DNA from: Streptomyces endocoffeicus | GTDB taxonomy: Bacteria; Actinomycetota; Actinomycetes; Streptomycetales; Streptomycetaceae | Assembly: GCF_016741935.1 (NCBI RefSeq) | Contig: NZ_JAERRG010000003.1 | Location: 124,001 to 188,000 of the forward strand | Length of the DNA stretch: 64,000 bases | Reading direction: 5' to 3' | Shown here: in pieces, positions 43,141-51,682 of the stretch | How the letters are laid out: each line of letters starts with the position of its first letter | How positions within the stretch are numbered: position 1 is the stretch's first letter | Notes under the pieces: generated by a model | What the model was told of the DNA's origin: nothing | Database searches by the model: none | Seen by the model: only the letters and a program-made list of their open reading frames with translations | Program-made: the position numbers and the translations under genes

Positions 43141-44468
43141 GACGCATACTCCGGGGTCGGGAACGCCGGGTCGGGGAGCAGCCCCATCCGGCGCAGATCT
43201 TTTTCGTAGGAGAACCTGCCGATGGCGAAGGCCACGCTGCCCGCGAGCGCGGTCAGCGGGACCACCTTCAGCGCGCCGAGCAGACCCCAGTCGTCCGCGA
43301 GCATGCCGGTCACCGCCGGCCCCGGGGCAAGCCCGATCAGACTGTTGGCCAGGGTGAGCGTGGCCATGGCCGTCGCCGCGATGTCGGCTGGGGTCAGCCT
43401 TGCCACCATGGCAGCCGCCGGGCCGGAAGCGCCGCCGACCACCAGCGTCCCGGCGGCGAGCACGATGAGCTGCGGCGGCCCGGTCGGCAGCTGGAACGCG
43501 GTCGTCAGCAGAACGAGCGACGCGAGGCTGCAGGCGATCGCAACGGTCCACTTCCGGATCGCGGCCCCCTTGCTGAGGCGGTCCGCGACGACCCCGCAGA
43601 GGATCATTCCAGTGCCGCTGATCAGTGCAAACCCCCCGGCAGCCAGTCCGGCCTTCGCGGTAGGCAGGTCGTAGTAGCGGTTGAGGAAGCTGGGCATCCA
43701 GGCCAACATGGCCGCCATGATGAACATCTGGGCCCCGCTGCCGATGTAGGCGCAGATGACGGAGACCGAGGAGAACAGCCGCCGCAGCTGGGGCCCGAGG
43801 GGAGGGCGTTCACCGGACTGGCCGCTGTGCTTGCTCGCGGCCGACCCGAGCCTCTTGTCGGTGACCACGAAACCGTAGACAGCGGCCAGCACGAGTCCGA
43901 TGGCCCCCATGACACCGAACGCCCAGCGCCAGCCGTACGCCTGGCCGATGACGCCGCCGACCGACACGCCCAGCACGGATCCGAACGACCCTCCCGCGAT
44001 GAACGCGCCGGAGAGCGTGGCCCGCAGACGGACGGGGAAGACGCTGAGGACCACCGCGATACCGACACTTCCGTAGGCCGCCTCTCCGACGCCCACGAGG
44101 AACCGGCCCGCGAACATCTGGCCGTAACTGGCGGAAACGGCGCAGGCCAAAGTCGCCAGACTCCACACCACCGCGGCGATCACCAGGCTCTTGGCCCTGC
44201 CCCACCGGTCCGCGAGGAGCGACAGGGGGAAGGTGAGCACACCGACCATCAGGGCCACGATGCCGCTGAGCGACCCCAACTTGGAGTCGGAGAGGAGCCA
44301 TTCGGCCTTCAGCTGAGGAAAGACGGCGTTGAGGACCTGTCGCGACATGTAGTCGGACAGCAGAAGCCCGAAACTCAGGGCGAACACCAGCCAGGCATAG
44401 CCGCGGGACACGGCCGGTGTGACGGGAGACGTCTCCGGCAACCTCGTGGCAGTCGTTTGCGGTCCCAT
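43137..44468 (-). CDS. MFS transporter, organic acid/aromatic type
   Basis: A 443-residue protein with about 12 membrane segments. The N-terminal SFGLLLSDYMSRQVLNAVFPQLKAEW, loop 2-3 motif LSLLADRWGRAKSL and GRFLVGVGEAAYGSVGIAVV place it near anion:cation symporter and hexuronate/aromatic acid permeases. An extended central loop contains KHSGQSGERPPLGPQ. ATG 44468 has AAAGG at 8 nt; the earlier GTG 44477 is too close to it. It sits between the TauD and hydrolase genes in the BKACE operon and probably imports the acid that the operon degrades. Confidence 0.87.
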   Translation of the reverse strand: MGPQTTATRLPETSPVTPAVSRGYAWLVFALSFGLLLSDYMSRQVLNAVFPQLKAEWLLSDSKLGSLSGIVALMVGVLTFPLSLLADRWGRAKSLVIAAVVWSLATLACAVSASYGQMFAGRFLVGVGEAAYGSVGIAVVLSVFPVRLRATLSGAFIAGGSFGSVLGVSVGGVIGQAYGWRWAFGVMGAIGLVLAAVYGFVVTDKRLGSAASKHSGQSGERPPLGPQLRRLFSSVSVICAYIGSGAQMFIMAAMLAWMPSFLNRYYDLPTAKAGLAAGGFALISGTGMILCGVVADRLSKGAAIRKWTVAIACSLASLVLLTTAFQLPTGPPQLIVLAAGTLVVGGASGPAAAMVARLTPADIAATAMATLTLANSLIGLAPGPAVTGMLADDWGLLGALKVVPLTALAGSVAFAIGRFSYEKDLRRMGLLPDPAFPTPEYAS

Positions 44469-44498
44469 GGTCGTCACCTTTCCGTCGTGGGCCGGGGC

Positions 44499-45419
44499 TT
44501 AGAACGTTCTGTCACCAACGATTCCGGCGCGCTCCATCTTGCGGACGGCGGGCCAGTAGTCCTGGACGGCGTAGTGCTGTGTGGAGCGGTTGTCCCAGAT
44601 GGCGAAGCTGTTGTTCTGCCAGCGCCAGCGCACCTGGTACTCGGGGACGGCCGCCTGGCTGATCAGGTAGTTCAGGAGATGGCTCGCCCCGGGTGCGTAG
44701 TCCTGGCCGAAACGCACGTTCTCGGGCGTGTGGTAGTTCACGAGGTGCGTGGTGAAGGCGTTGACGAAGAGGATCTTCTCGCCGGTATCGGGATGGGTAC
44801 GCACCACCGGGTGCTCCGGGTCCGGGTACTGGGCCTTCAATTGGTGACGCCGCTCCATCGGCATGCAGGCGCCGAAGGTCGCCTCGATGCTGTGGCGTGC
44901 GCGCAGGTCGGCGATCTGCGTCTTGATCTGCTCGGGCAGCTTGCGATAGGCCTCGGCCATGTTGACCCAGATCGTGTCGCCGCCCACCTCGGGCCCCTCG
45001 ACGCAGCGCAGCACGGCTCCCATGGGTGGGCACTCCCGCCAGGTCGCGTCGCAGTGGAGCGCGTTCTCGTAGTGCTCGGGCTTGCTGTCCAGGTCCTTGT
45101 AGATGCGGACCAGCCCAGGGTTGTCCGGGTCGCTGCCGAGCACCGGGTGGTCCTCCAGCGGGCCGAAGCGCGAGGCGAAGGCGATGTGCTCGGCACGGGT
45201 GATGTCCTGGTCGCGCACGAACAGGACCTTGTGCCGCAGCAGCAGTTTCCTGATCTCGGCGAACAGGTCGTCGTCGCGTGCGGCGTCACCGAGGTTCACA
45301 CCGAAGAGTTCGGCGCCGATGGTGCAGGTCAGCGGCTCAACGGTGAGGGAGGTACGGAGGACGCTCGGGCGCACCAGGGCAGGCGCGTCGTCTTTCGCCG
45401 CGGGGATGGTCTGGGGCAT
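44499..45419 (-). CDS. TauD/TfdA-family Fe(II)/2-oxoglutarate dioxygenase
   Basis: A 306-residue dioxygenase. The facial triad is H-x-D in NALHCDATWRECPP and the distal His in WDNRSTQHYAVQDYWP; the 2-oxoglutarate Arg is in RKMERAGIVGD. FGVNLGDA, FVRDQDITRAEHIAFASRFG and HPVVRTHPDTGEKILFVN are typical of taurine and 2,4-D type dioxygenases. It should hydroxylate a small acid or sulfonate next to a heteroatom or carboxylate. ATG 45419 has AGGAG 8 nt upstream. It is the third gene of the BKACE operon, where hydroxylation would produce a precursor of the beta-keto acid. Confidence 0.9.
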   Translation of the reverse strand: MPQTIPAAKDDAPALVRPSVLRTSLTVEPLTCTIGAELFGVNLGDAARDDDLFAEIRKLLLRHKVLFVRDQDITRAEHIAFASRFGPLEDHPVLGSDPDNPGLVRIYKDLDSKPEHYENALHCDATWRECPPMGAVLRCVEGPEVGGDTIWVNMAEAYRKLPEQIKTQIADLRARHSIEATFGACMPMERRHQLKAQYPDPEHPVVRTHPDTGEKILFVNAFTTHLVNYHTPENVRFGQDYAPGASHLLNYLISQAAVPEYQVRWRWQNNSFAIWDNRSTQHYAVQDYWPAVRKMERAGIVGDRTF

Positions 45420-45459
45420 GGTGTTCACTCCTGGAATGACTGAGGGGGGCACGGAGTGC

Positions 45460-46431
45460 TCAGAGGACGAAGATGGAAGATCCCGTCGTTCGTCCCGCCT
45501 CCATTTCGCGGTGTGCCCGCACCGCGTCCTGGAGGGCGTAGCGCTGATTGATCTCGATCTTGATGCGGCCGGACCCGACATGTCCGAACAGCTCACCCGC
45601 CAGGGCGGCCCGTTCGGCGGGTTCGGCGATGTAGTCGGCCAGCGCGGGCCGGGTCACGAACAGCGAGCCGTGGATGGCCAGTTGCATGGCGTCGAGCGGC
45701 GGGACACCGGAGGCCGTGCCGAAGCACACCAGCAGGCCGCGGCGCCGCAGCGACGCCATGGATCCGGCGACCGTGTCCTTGCCGACACTGTCGAAGACCA
45801 CCGGGACACCCTGGCCGTCGGTCAGCTCACGCACCCGCTCGGCCACGTTCTCGCGGCGGTAGTGGATGATGTGGTCGCAGCCGTGGGCGCGGGCGATCTC
45901 GGCCTTCTCCTCGCTGGAGACCGTGCCGATGACGGTGATGCCGAGCAGCTTCGCCCACTGGGAGAAGATCAGCCCGACACCGCCGGCCGCCGCGTGGAGC
46001 AGTACGGTGTCCCCGGACTCGAGCGGGTGGATCCGGCGCAGCAGATAGGCCGAGGTGAGGCCGCGCATGGTCATCGCCGCGGCGGTCTCGCAGTCGATCC
46101 CGTCCGGCAGCTTGATCAGCGAGTCGGCGGGCATGACCCGCTCCGTGCTGTAGGCGCCCAGCGGGCTGCCGGTGTAGGTCACGCGGTCACCCTCGGCGAT
46201 ATGCGCCACGCCCTCGCCCACGGCCTCGACCACCCCGGAACCCTCGACACCGAGCCCCGCGGGGAGCGGCACGGGATACAGCCCGGTACGGAAGTAGGTG
46301 TCGGCGAAGTTGAGTCCGACGGCGACATGCCGGACACGTACCTCACCAGGACCTGGGTCGCCGACGGCCATGGCCTCCCACCGGAGTACCTCGGGGCCTC
46401 CGGTTTCGTGGAAGCGAGTGGCGTGTGCCAT
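45460..46431 (-). CDS. Quinone oxidoreductase-type zinc-free MDR reductase
   Basis: A 323-residue medium-chain reductase. It has VGLNFADTYFRTGLYPVPLP, GVEGSGVVEAVGEGV, TMRGLTSAYLLRRIHPL and the NADPH motif HAAAGGVGLIFSQWAKLLG; the usual catalytic and structural zinc Cys clusters are absent, so it belongs to the QOR/crotonyl reductase branch. It would reduce quinones or enones with NADPH. ATG 46431 follows GGAG at 6 nt; the gene is 44 bp after BKACE and 40 bp before the dioxygenase. Its part in the pathway may be reduction or oxidation at the beta position, which I cannot decide from sequence. Confidence 0.9.
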   Translation of the reverse strand: MAHATRFHETGGPEVLRWEAMAVGDPGPGEVRVRHVAVGLNFADTYFRTGLYPVPLPAGLGVEGSGVVEAVGEGVAHIAEGDRVTYTGSPLGAYSTERVMPADSLIKLPDGIDCETAAAMTMRGLTSAYLLRRIHPLESGDTVLLHAAAGGVGLIFSQWAKLLGITVIGTVSSEEKAEIARAHGCDHIIHYRRENVAERVRELTDGQGVPVVFDSVGKDTVAGSMASLRRRGLLVCFGTASGVPPLDAMQLAIHGSLFVTRPALADYIAEPAERAALAGELFGHVGSGRIKIEINQRYALQDAVRAHREMEAGRTTGSSIFVL

Positions 46432-46475
46432 GAATTGCTCCGTTGCTCGTGTGCTCGTGTGCTCGTGGTGTGGGG

Positions 46476-47534
46476 TCAGTTCTCGACGTCGCGCAGCATG
46501 GAGCCGCGCCGGCCGGGACGGCGGTTGGGCACCATGCCGAGCTGGGCCAGGGTCTCGTCGGTGTCCGAGTACCACTCGCCGATCTTGTAGATCTTCTTGG
46601 CTTCCGGTCCGGTGGCGATCTCCCGGCCGAGCGCGTTCGCGATCTGGACCATCTGCTCGACCTGCGCCACGGACGAGATCCGCTCGCCCTTGTGGCGCCA
46701 CAGGTTGTCCTCGTTGCCCACCCGCACATGCGTGCCCAGGGCGATGCCGATCGCGTTCATCGGCGCCACCGCGCGCATGGAGGCCTCGACCGTCAGCACC
46801 GCCCCGTCCGGGACGCGGCGGATGAACTCGATCAGGTCGGCCGGGTGCCGGCCGGTGAACCCACCGCCGATGGCGACGAGGTTGAGCACCAGCGGGCCGT
46901 TGTACACACCCTTGCGGATCAGCCGCTCCACGGTCTCCAGCTGTGACAGGTTGGCGAGCTGGAAGTGCGGCTGGATGCCGCTGGCCCGGAGCCGCTCGAG
47001 GTGCTCGAGGTAGAAGTCCGGCCCGGCCTCGACCACCATGTCCCGATAGGCCTTGTAGTACGTCGGCTTGGCGATCGAGGTGCCCTCGATGTCCTCGTCG
47101 TCGAAGAGCTCGACGATGTTCATCTGGTTGGTGTTGATCGCGATCGTGACCTGGTCCGGATGGGGGGTGATGTCGGCCAGCATGTGGCGGGTGTCGTAGC
47201 TGAGCCACTTGGCGTCGCCACCCTCGTCCTCGGGGGCGAAGGAGATCGACCCCCCGATCTGCAGGACCATGTCCGGCACGGCCTCGCGCAGCCGGGCCAT
47301 CAGCTCGTTGAACATGGACATGCGCTTGGAACCGTGGCCGTCCAGCTCGCGCACATGGATGTGCAGAACCGTGGCGCCGGCGTTGTAGCAGTCGACCGCC
47401 GCCTGCACGTGCTCATCCATGGTGAGCGGGAGGTCATCTGCATCGCCGGGCAGCCACTCCGGCCCGTAGGGCGCGGCCTGGATGACCAGCTTCTCCTGGT
47501 TCTCCGGGTACAGGGAGTCATCGAAGAAGTGCAC
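46476..47534 (-). CDS. Beta-keto acid cleavage enzyme (BKACE, DUF849)
   Basis: A 352-residue TIM-barrel enzyme of the BKACE (3-keto-5-aminohexanoate cleavage) family, which condenses a beta-keto acid with acetyl-CoA and splits it to acetoacetate and a new CoA ester. Landmarks are LVIQAAPYGPEW, zinc His pair in AGATVLHIHVRELDGHG, MVLQIGGSISFAPEDEGG, VYNGPLVLNLVAIGGG, and VRVGNEDNLWRHKGER. GTG 47534 has AAGGAG 7 nt upstream. It is first in a five-gene operon beside an AraC regulator. Different BKACE subtypes act on different keto acids, including dehydrocarnitine; which applies here is unknown. Confidence 0.92.
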   Translation of the reverse strand: MHFFDDSLYPENQEKLVIQAAPYGPEWLPGDADDLPLTMDEHVQAAVDCYNAGATVLHIHVRELDGHGSKRMSMFNELMARLREAVPDMVLQIGGSISFAPEDEGGDAKWLSYDTRHMLADITPHPDQVTIAINTNQMNIVELFDDEDIEGTSIAKPTYYKAYRDMVVEAGPDFYLEHLERLRASGIQPHFQLANLSQLETVERLIRKGVYNGPLVLNLVAIGGGFTGRHPADLIEFIRRVPDGAVLTVEASMRAVAPMNAIGIALGTHVRVGNEDNLWRHKGERISSVAQVEQMVQIANALGREIATGPEAKKIYKIGEWYSDTDETLAQLGMVPNRRPGRRGSMLRDVEN

Positions 47535-47845
47535 GGTCCATCTCCTTTGTCGGATGGCTTCACCCGCCGCGCCATCTGCGTCACTGCCCGCGATGCGAGA
47601 GCTGAGCGGGACGGCGGGGATCGAAGCGGGATTGCGGATGGGATTCCCGGGTTCGCCAGGGGCCCGGATACGATCAGCGGGGTCCCGGCGGGGAGCATGC
47701 GGCCGCGGACGGGGTCTCCGCTCGCCCTGGTGAGGCCGACGGTGTCCGTTGCGGTAAGGCAACGTTAAGGGCCGGTTACGCCACCCGCTTTACCGTCGGT
47801 GACATCCGACTTATCACTTGGGGACCGCGACGGATCGCCTGGTGG
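47535..47845. promoter_or_regulatory. 311-bp gap, promoter region of the BKACE operon
   Basis: No gene is seen between the BKACE start and the end of the AraC gene. GTTGC-GGTAAG-GCAAC at 47748-47763 is a small dyad, followed by CGTTAAGGGCCGGTTACG with repeated GGTAA/GGTTA half sites that could bind the AraC protein. The assignment is tentative. Confidence 0.3.
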
Positions 47846-48871
47846 TCACTCCTCGCCCGAGTGCGGCTGCCTCGTTCGCCGGTTGCGCCACTCCCTGGGG
47901 CTGCAACCGAACCGCTGGCCGAACCACCGTGAGAAGGCGCTCGGCGCGGCGAACCCCAGCAGCCCGGAGATCTCGGTCAACGAGCGGCGCTGGTTCGCCA
48001 CGAGCTGCTCCGCGAGCTGAGTGCGCGTCGCGTTCAGGAGGGAGGAGAACGACTCGCCCGAGGCCGACAGATGCCGGTGGACGGTTCGCCGGTCGACGCC
48101 GAGGCTGGAGGCGACCTGCTCGATCGAACAGCGCCCGGTCGGCAGCAGAACTTCGATCAGCTCGCGCACGCGGTCCGGTACGGTCGTGTCCCTCGAGACC
48201 GCGATGGAGTCGAAGTACTGCCGCGCGTAGGTGTGGAGCAGCGGATCCGACATGGGGTTGGGCACGTTGAGATCACTGGCGTAGAAGACGATTCCGTTGA
48301 ATTCCCGGTCGAATTCCACCACCGGGCCGAAGGTGCGCCGATGTGTCCCGGTGTCCGTCGGCGCGCCGTGGGTGAAACACACGGACACCGGCAGCCACCG
48401 AGCGCCGAGGAAACCGCGGAGGACCTGGTGGAACACCCCCACGGCCAGCTCCATGGCCTGGCGGGCCGGCACGGCCTCACCACCCGGCTCCAGCGCCACT
48501 TTCAGGGTGGCCAGGCCATTCGCCTCGGAGAGCCGGCTGTGGAGCATCTCGTTGTACGTGTACTCATGGCGGACGAGAAGCTCGAGCGCGCTCCGGACAT
48601 CCGGCTCCTCGCGTATGACCAGGCTGATGGGGCCGAGGTTGGACAGGCGGCGGCGCTCGGCCAGGAGCAGGCCGAAGTCCTCGCGGTGCGAGGCCGCCGC
48701 CGAGAGCTCGAACAGCTGGGTCACGGCCACCCCGGAGATCCATCTGTCCTGGACCGCGAGGCCGACGGGGTCCAGACCCACCCGCTTCATCAGGCCCCGG
48801 GGGTCGATGCCGAGCGACCGGCTGAGCTCGATGTAGCTGTTCAGCGCCGCGTTGCGGACGAGGGGCTTCAT
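47846..48871 (-). CDS. AraC-family regulator, OruR/ArgR-like with PF12625-type domain
   Basis: A 341-residue regulator. The N-terminal ~200 residues match the arabinose-binding-like domain of the OruR group (RNAALNSYIELSRSLGIDPRGL, GVAVTQLFELSA, DFGLLLAERRRLSNLGPISLVI). The C-terminal part has two AraC HTH motifs: SIEQVASSLGVDRRTVHRHL and LTEISGLLGFAAPSAFSRWFGQRFGCSPREWR. It lies between the BKACE operon and a divergent dioxygenase/ligase pair, so it is the obvious candidate activator of both. ATG 48871 lacks a strong RBS. Confidence 0.9.
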   Translation of the reverse strand: MKPLVRNAALNSYIELSRSLGIDPRGLMKRVGLDPVGLAVQDRWISGVAVTQLFELSAAASHREDFGLLLAERRRLSNLGPISLVIREEPDVRSALELLVRHEYTYNEMLHSRLSEANGLATLKVALEPGGEAVPARQAMELAVGVFHQVLRGFLGARWLPVSVCFTHGAPTDTGTHRRTFGPVVEFDREFNGIVFYASDLNVPNPMSDPLLHTYARQYFDSIAVSRDTTVPDRVRELIEVLLPTGRCSIEQVASSLGVDRRTVHRHLSASGESFSSLLNATRTQLAEQLVANQRRSLTEISGLLGFAAPSAFSRWFGQRFGCSPREWRNRRTRQPHSGEE

Positions 48872-48907
48872 GGGCGCACTCTAGGGGTCGTCCCCAATTG
48901 GTAAGTC

Positions 48908-48923
48908 ACCTGTCACGTCAGGT
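48908..48923. promoter_or_regulatory. Dyad in the AraC-dioxygenase intergenic region
   Basis: ACCTG (48908-48912) and CAGGT (48919-48923) flank TCACGT, 37 bp upstream of the AraC start and about 130 bp upstream of the divergent dioxygenase. It could be an operator shared by both; evidence is only the symmetry. Confidence 0.3.
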
Positions 48924-49054
48924 CAAGCGGTGCGGTGCGGCGCGACCTAACGTTGCACCACCGCGAGAGCCCGCCGCCCGACGTTCGGCATCCCAGCCGA
49001 CCGGAACCGACCATGGCTCCGACTCGACGGACACACGATCCCAGGGAGGCCCCC

Positions 49055-50134
49055 GTGACCAGCGTGATCAAGGTGCTGCGCCGGGCCCGCACCGGGCCGG
49101 CCGTGTGGCACGGCCCGGACCTGGCGGACTCCGACGCGTGGGTTCTGCGGCTCACACAGGCGCAGATCGACGAGCTCGAGGCGGCCCTGCGGGTGGTGCG
49201 CGACCGGGGTGTTCCGCTGTTGAAGGTGAGCGCCGGTGACTTTCCGCTGCCGACCCTGGCCGGAGAGTTGGAGCGCATCGCCGACGTACTGGAGAACGGA
49301 CACGGCTTCGTACTCATCAAACGCATTCCGGTCGAGCGGTACAGCCGGGCGGCGGCGAGCACCATTTTCTGGGGACTGAATCAGCACTTGGGTACTCCGG
49401 TGTCACAGAACGCGGCGGGCCACGTGCTCGGCCACGCCCGGGACACCGGCCGGACCATGGCCGACCCCGCGACGCGCGGCTATCAGACCAGGGAAGGGCT
49501 GCCGTTCCACACCGACGGCTCTGATGCCCTCGGGCTGCTCTGCCTGCAATCGGCCCGCTCAGGCGCACGCACCGCGGTCGTCAGCTCGGCCGCGATCTAC
49601 AACGCCGTGCTGGCACGGCGGCCGGATCTGGTCGAGCGCCTGTACCGCAGGCACTTCCTCGACCGTCGGGAGGAGCAGGCCCCTGGCGAGCGACCGTACT
49701 ACGCGGTTCCGCTCGCGTGCTGGTACGGGGGCAAGCTCAGCATCCGCTACCACCGCGGTTACCTCGAATCCGCACAGCGCTTCCCCGAGGTCCCCCGGCT
49801 GGAGCCGGCGGACGTGGAATTGTTCGATCTCATCGATGAACTGGCGGGGTCCCCCGAGCTTCGGCTGGACGTCGAGTTCGAGGTCGGCGACCTGCTGCTG
49901 CTCAACAACCACGCGGTGCTGCATTCCCGCACGGAGTACGAGGACCACGCCGAGGCCGAGCGGAAGCGCCATGTGCTGCGGCTGTGGCTGGACCTGCGGC
50001 GGGGACGCGACCTGCCGCCGAGCCTCTGGGGCGATCCGAACATCACCGACGGCCCGGGCGGCGGGATCCCCCCACGCGACGTGATCGCGAGACAGCACAC
50101 CGCCGGCCCCGGCGGCTCCCACCGCCCGCGGTGA
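49055..50134 (+). CDS. TauD/gamma-butyrobetaine hydroxylase-like dioxygenase
   Basis: A 359-residue Fe(II)/2-oxoglutarate dioxygenase. The H-x-D motif is in LPFHTDGSDALGLLCLQSA; the distal His is in LLLNNHAVLHSRTEYED, with the co-substrate Arg in KRHVLRLWLDL. Its N-terminal part (SDAWVLRLTQAQIDELEAAL, NGHGFVLIKRIPVERY) resembles the larger TauD relatives rather than taurine dioxygenase itself. I chose GTG 49055, which has GGGAGG 5 nt upstream, over ATG 49013. It starts a rightward pair with an acyl-CoA ligase (32-bp gap) and is divergent from the AraC gene. Substrate unknown. Confidence 0.87.
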   Translation: MTSVIKVLRRARTGPAVWHGPDLADSDAWVLRLTQAQIDELEAALRVVRDRGVPLLKVSAGDFPLPTLAGELERIADVLENGHGFVLIKRIPVERYSRAAASTIFWGLNQHLGTPVSQNAAGHVLGHARDTGRTMADPATRGYQTREGLPFHTDGSDALGLLCLQSARSGARTAVVSSAAIYNAVLARRPDLVERLYRRHFLDRREEQAPGERPYYAVPLACWYGGKLSIRYHRGYLESAQRFPEVPRLEPADVELFDLIDELAGSPELRLDVEFEVGDLLLLNNHAVLHSRTEYEDHAEAERKRHVLRLWLDLRRGRDLPPSLWGDPNITDGPGGGIPPRDVIARQHTAGPGGSHRPR

Positions 50135-50166
50135 CCGTCACCATCCCGAATTCTGAGGGGAACCGT

Positions 50167-51657
50167 ATGAACAACCTCGCCGTACTCCTGGCGGAATCCG
50201 CCTGGGCCGACGGGCGACGAGTCGCCGTTCGGCAGGGCGAGACCGCCCTCACCTATGCCCAACTGAACGACGCCGGCGCCCAGTTCGCCACGCTGTTGCG
50301 CGCCAGGGGCATGCAGCCGGGCGATCGCGTCGCGCTGGTCATGCCCAACGTCATCCCTTTCCCCGTCGTGTACTACGGCATCCTCCGCGCGGGCGGCGTA
50401 GTGGTGCCGATGAACCCGCTGCTGAAGGCCCGCGAAATCGCGTACCTGCTCCGGGATTCCGGATCCCGGACCGTGGTGACGTTCCCACTGTGCGCGGCCG
50501 AGGTCATGATGGCCGCGGCAGAGGCCGGCGCCGAGTGCCTGGTCATCGACCCCGCGGCATTCAACGATCTCGTGCGGGCCACCGCACCGATGCCCGGGAT
50601 CGTCGATCGGGGTGAGAACGACACCGCCGTGATCCTGTACACCTCGGGCACCACGGGAACCCCGAAGGGCGCCGAGCTGACCCACCGCAACCTGAGGACC
50701 AACACGGTCACCACGGTCGAGACGGTGCTCCACATCGGGCCGGACGACGTACTGTTCGGCGGCCTGCCCATGTTCCACGCCTTCGGACAGACCTGCGCGC
50801 TCAACACCGCCGTCGCCGCCGGCGCCACGCTGACCCTGCTGCCGCGGTTCGAGCCGGCCAAGGCGCTGGAGATCATGGACCGGGACGGGGTCACCGTCTT
50901 CCTGGGCGTCCCCACGATGTACACGGCCCTGCTGAACACCGCGATCCCCGACGGCTACGACCTCTCGCGGATGCGCCTGGCCGTTTCCGGGGGCGCCGCG
51001 TTGCCGGTCGAAGTGCTGCATGGCTTCGAACGGGAATTCGGCGCCACCGTGCTGGAGGGCTATGGCCTCTCGGAGACCTCGCCGGTCGCCTCGTTCAACC
51101 CTCCGGACCGGCCGGCCAAGGCCGGTTCGATCGGTCTCCCCATCCGCGGGGTCGAGTTCATGCTCGTCGCGGAGGATGGCACCACGGCCGGGCCGGGCGA
51201 GGTCGGTGAGATCGCGATCCGCGGCGAAAACGTGATGAGGGGGTACTGGAACCGTCCGGGCGCGACCGCGGAGGCCATCCGGGACGGGTGGTTCCACAGC
51301 GGCGATCTCGCCCGTGTCGACGAGGACGGCTACTACTTCATCGTCGACCGGAAGAAGGACCTCATCATCCGCGGTGGATACAACGTCTATCCGCGCGAGA
51401 TCGAGGAGGTGCTCTACGAACACCCCGCCGTCGCCGAGGCCGCTGTCGTCGGCGTGCCGCACAAGACCCACGGGGAGGAGGTGGCCGCCGTGGTAACGCT
51501 CCGGGACGGTGCACAGACCACCGCCGATCAGATACGCGATTACGTCAAACAGCGGGTTGCCGCGTACAAGTACCCGCGGATCGTCACGATCACCGACGGG
51601 CTCCCCAAGGGAGCGACCGGCAAGATCCTCAAACGGGAGATCGTGGTCAGGCGATAG
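50167..51657 (+). CDS. Long-chain-type acyl-CoA ligase (ANL superfamily)
   Basis: A 496-residue adenylating enzyme that activates a carboxylic acid as acyl-AMP and then acyl-CoA. ANL motifs appear in order: P-loop YTSGTTGTPKGAELTHRN, GGLPMFHAFGQTC, LEGYGLSETSPVASFNP, YFIVDRKKDLIIRGGYNVYPREIEE and the catalytic Lys in LPKGATGKILKREI. The length is normal for the family. ATG 50167 follows GAGGGGA at 7 nt. Co-transcription with the dioxygenase suggests that it activates the hydroxylated or parent acid of the same catabolic route as the BKACE operon. Confidence 0.93.
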   Translation: MNNLAVLLAESAWADGRRVAVRQGETALTYAQLNDAGAQFATLLRARGMQPGDRVALVMPNVIPFPVVYYGILRAGGVVVPMNPLLKAREIAYLLRDSGSRTVVTFPLCAAEVMMAAAEAGAECLVIDPAAFNDLVRATAPMPGIVDRGENDTAVILYTSGTTGTPKGAELTHRNLRTNTVTTVETVLHIGPDDVLFGGLPMFHAFGQTCALNTAVAAGATLTLLPRFEPAKALEIMDRDGVTVFLGVPTMYTALLNTAIPDGYDLSRMRLAVSGGAALPVEVLHGFEREFGATVLEGYGLSETSPVASFNPPDRPAKAGSIGLPIRGVEFMLVAEDGTTAGPGEVGEIAIRGENVMRGYWNRPGATAEAIRDGWFHSGDLARVDEDGYYFIVDRKKDLIIRGGYNVYPREIEEVLYEHPAVAEAAVVGVPHKTHGEEVAAVVTLRDGAQTTADQIRDYVKQRVAAYKYPRIVTITDGLPKGATGKILKREIVVRR

Positions 51658-51682
51658 GGGGCGGGTGGGGGTCCGCCACATC

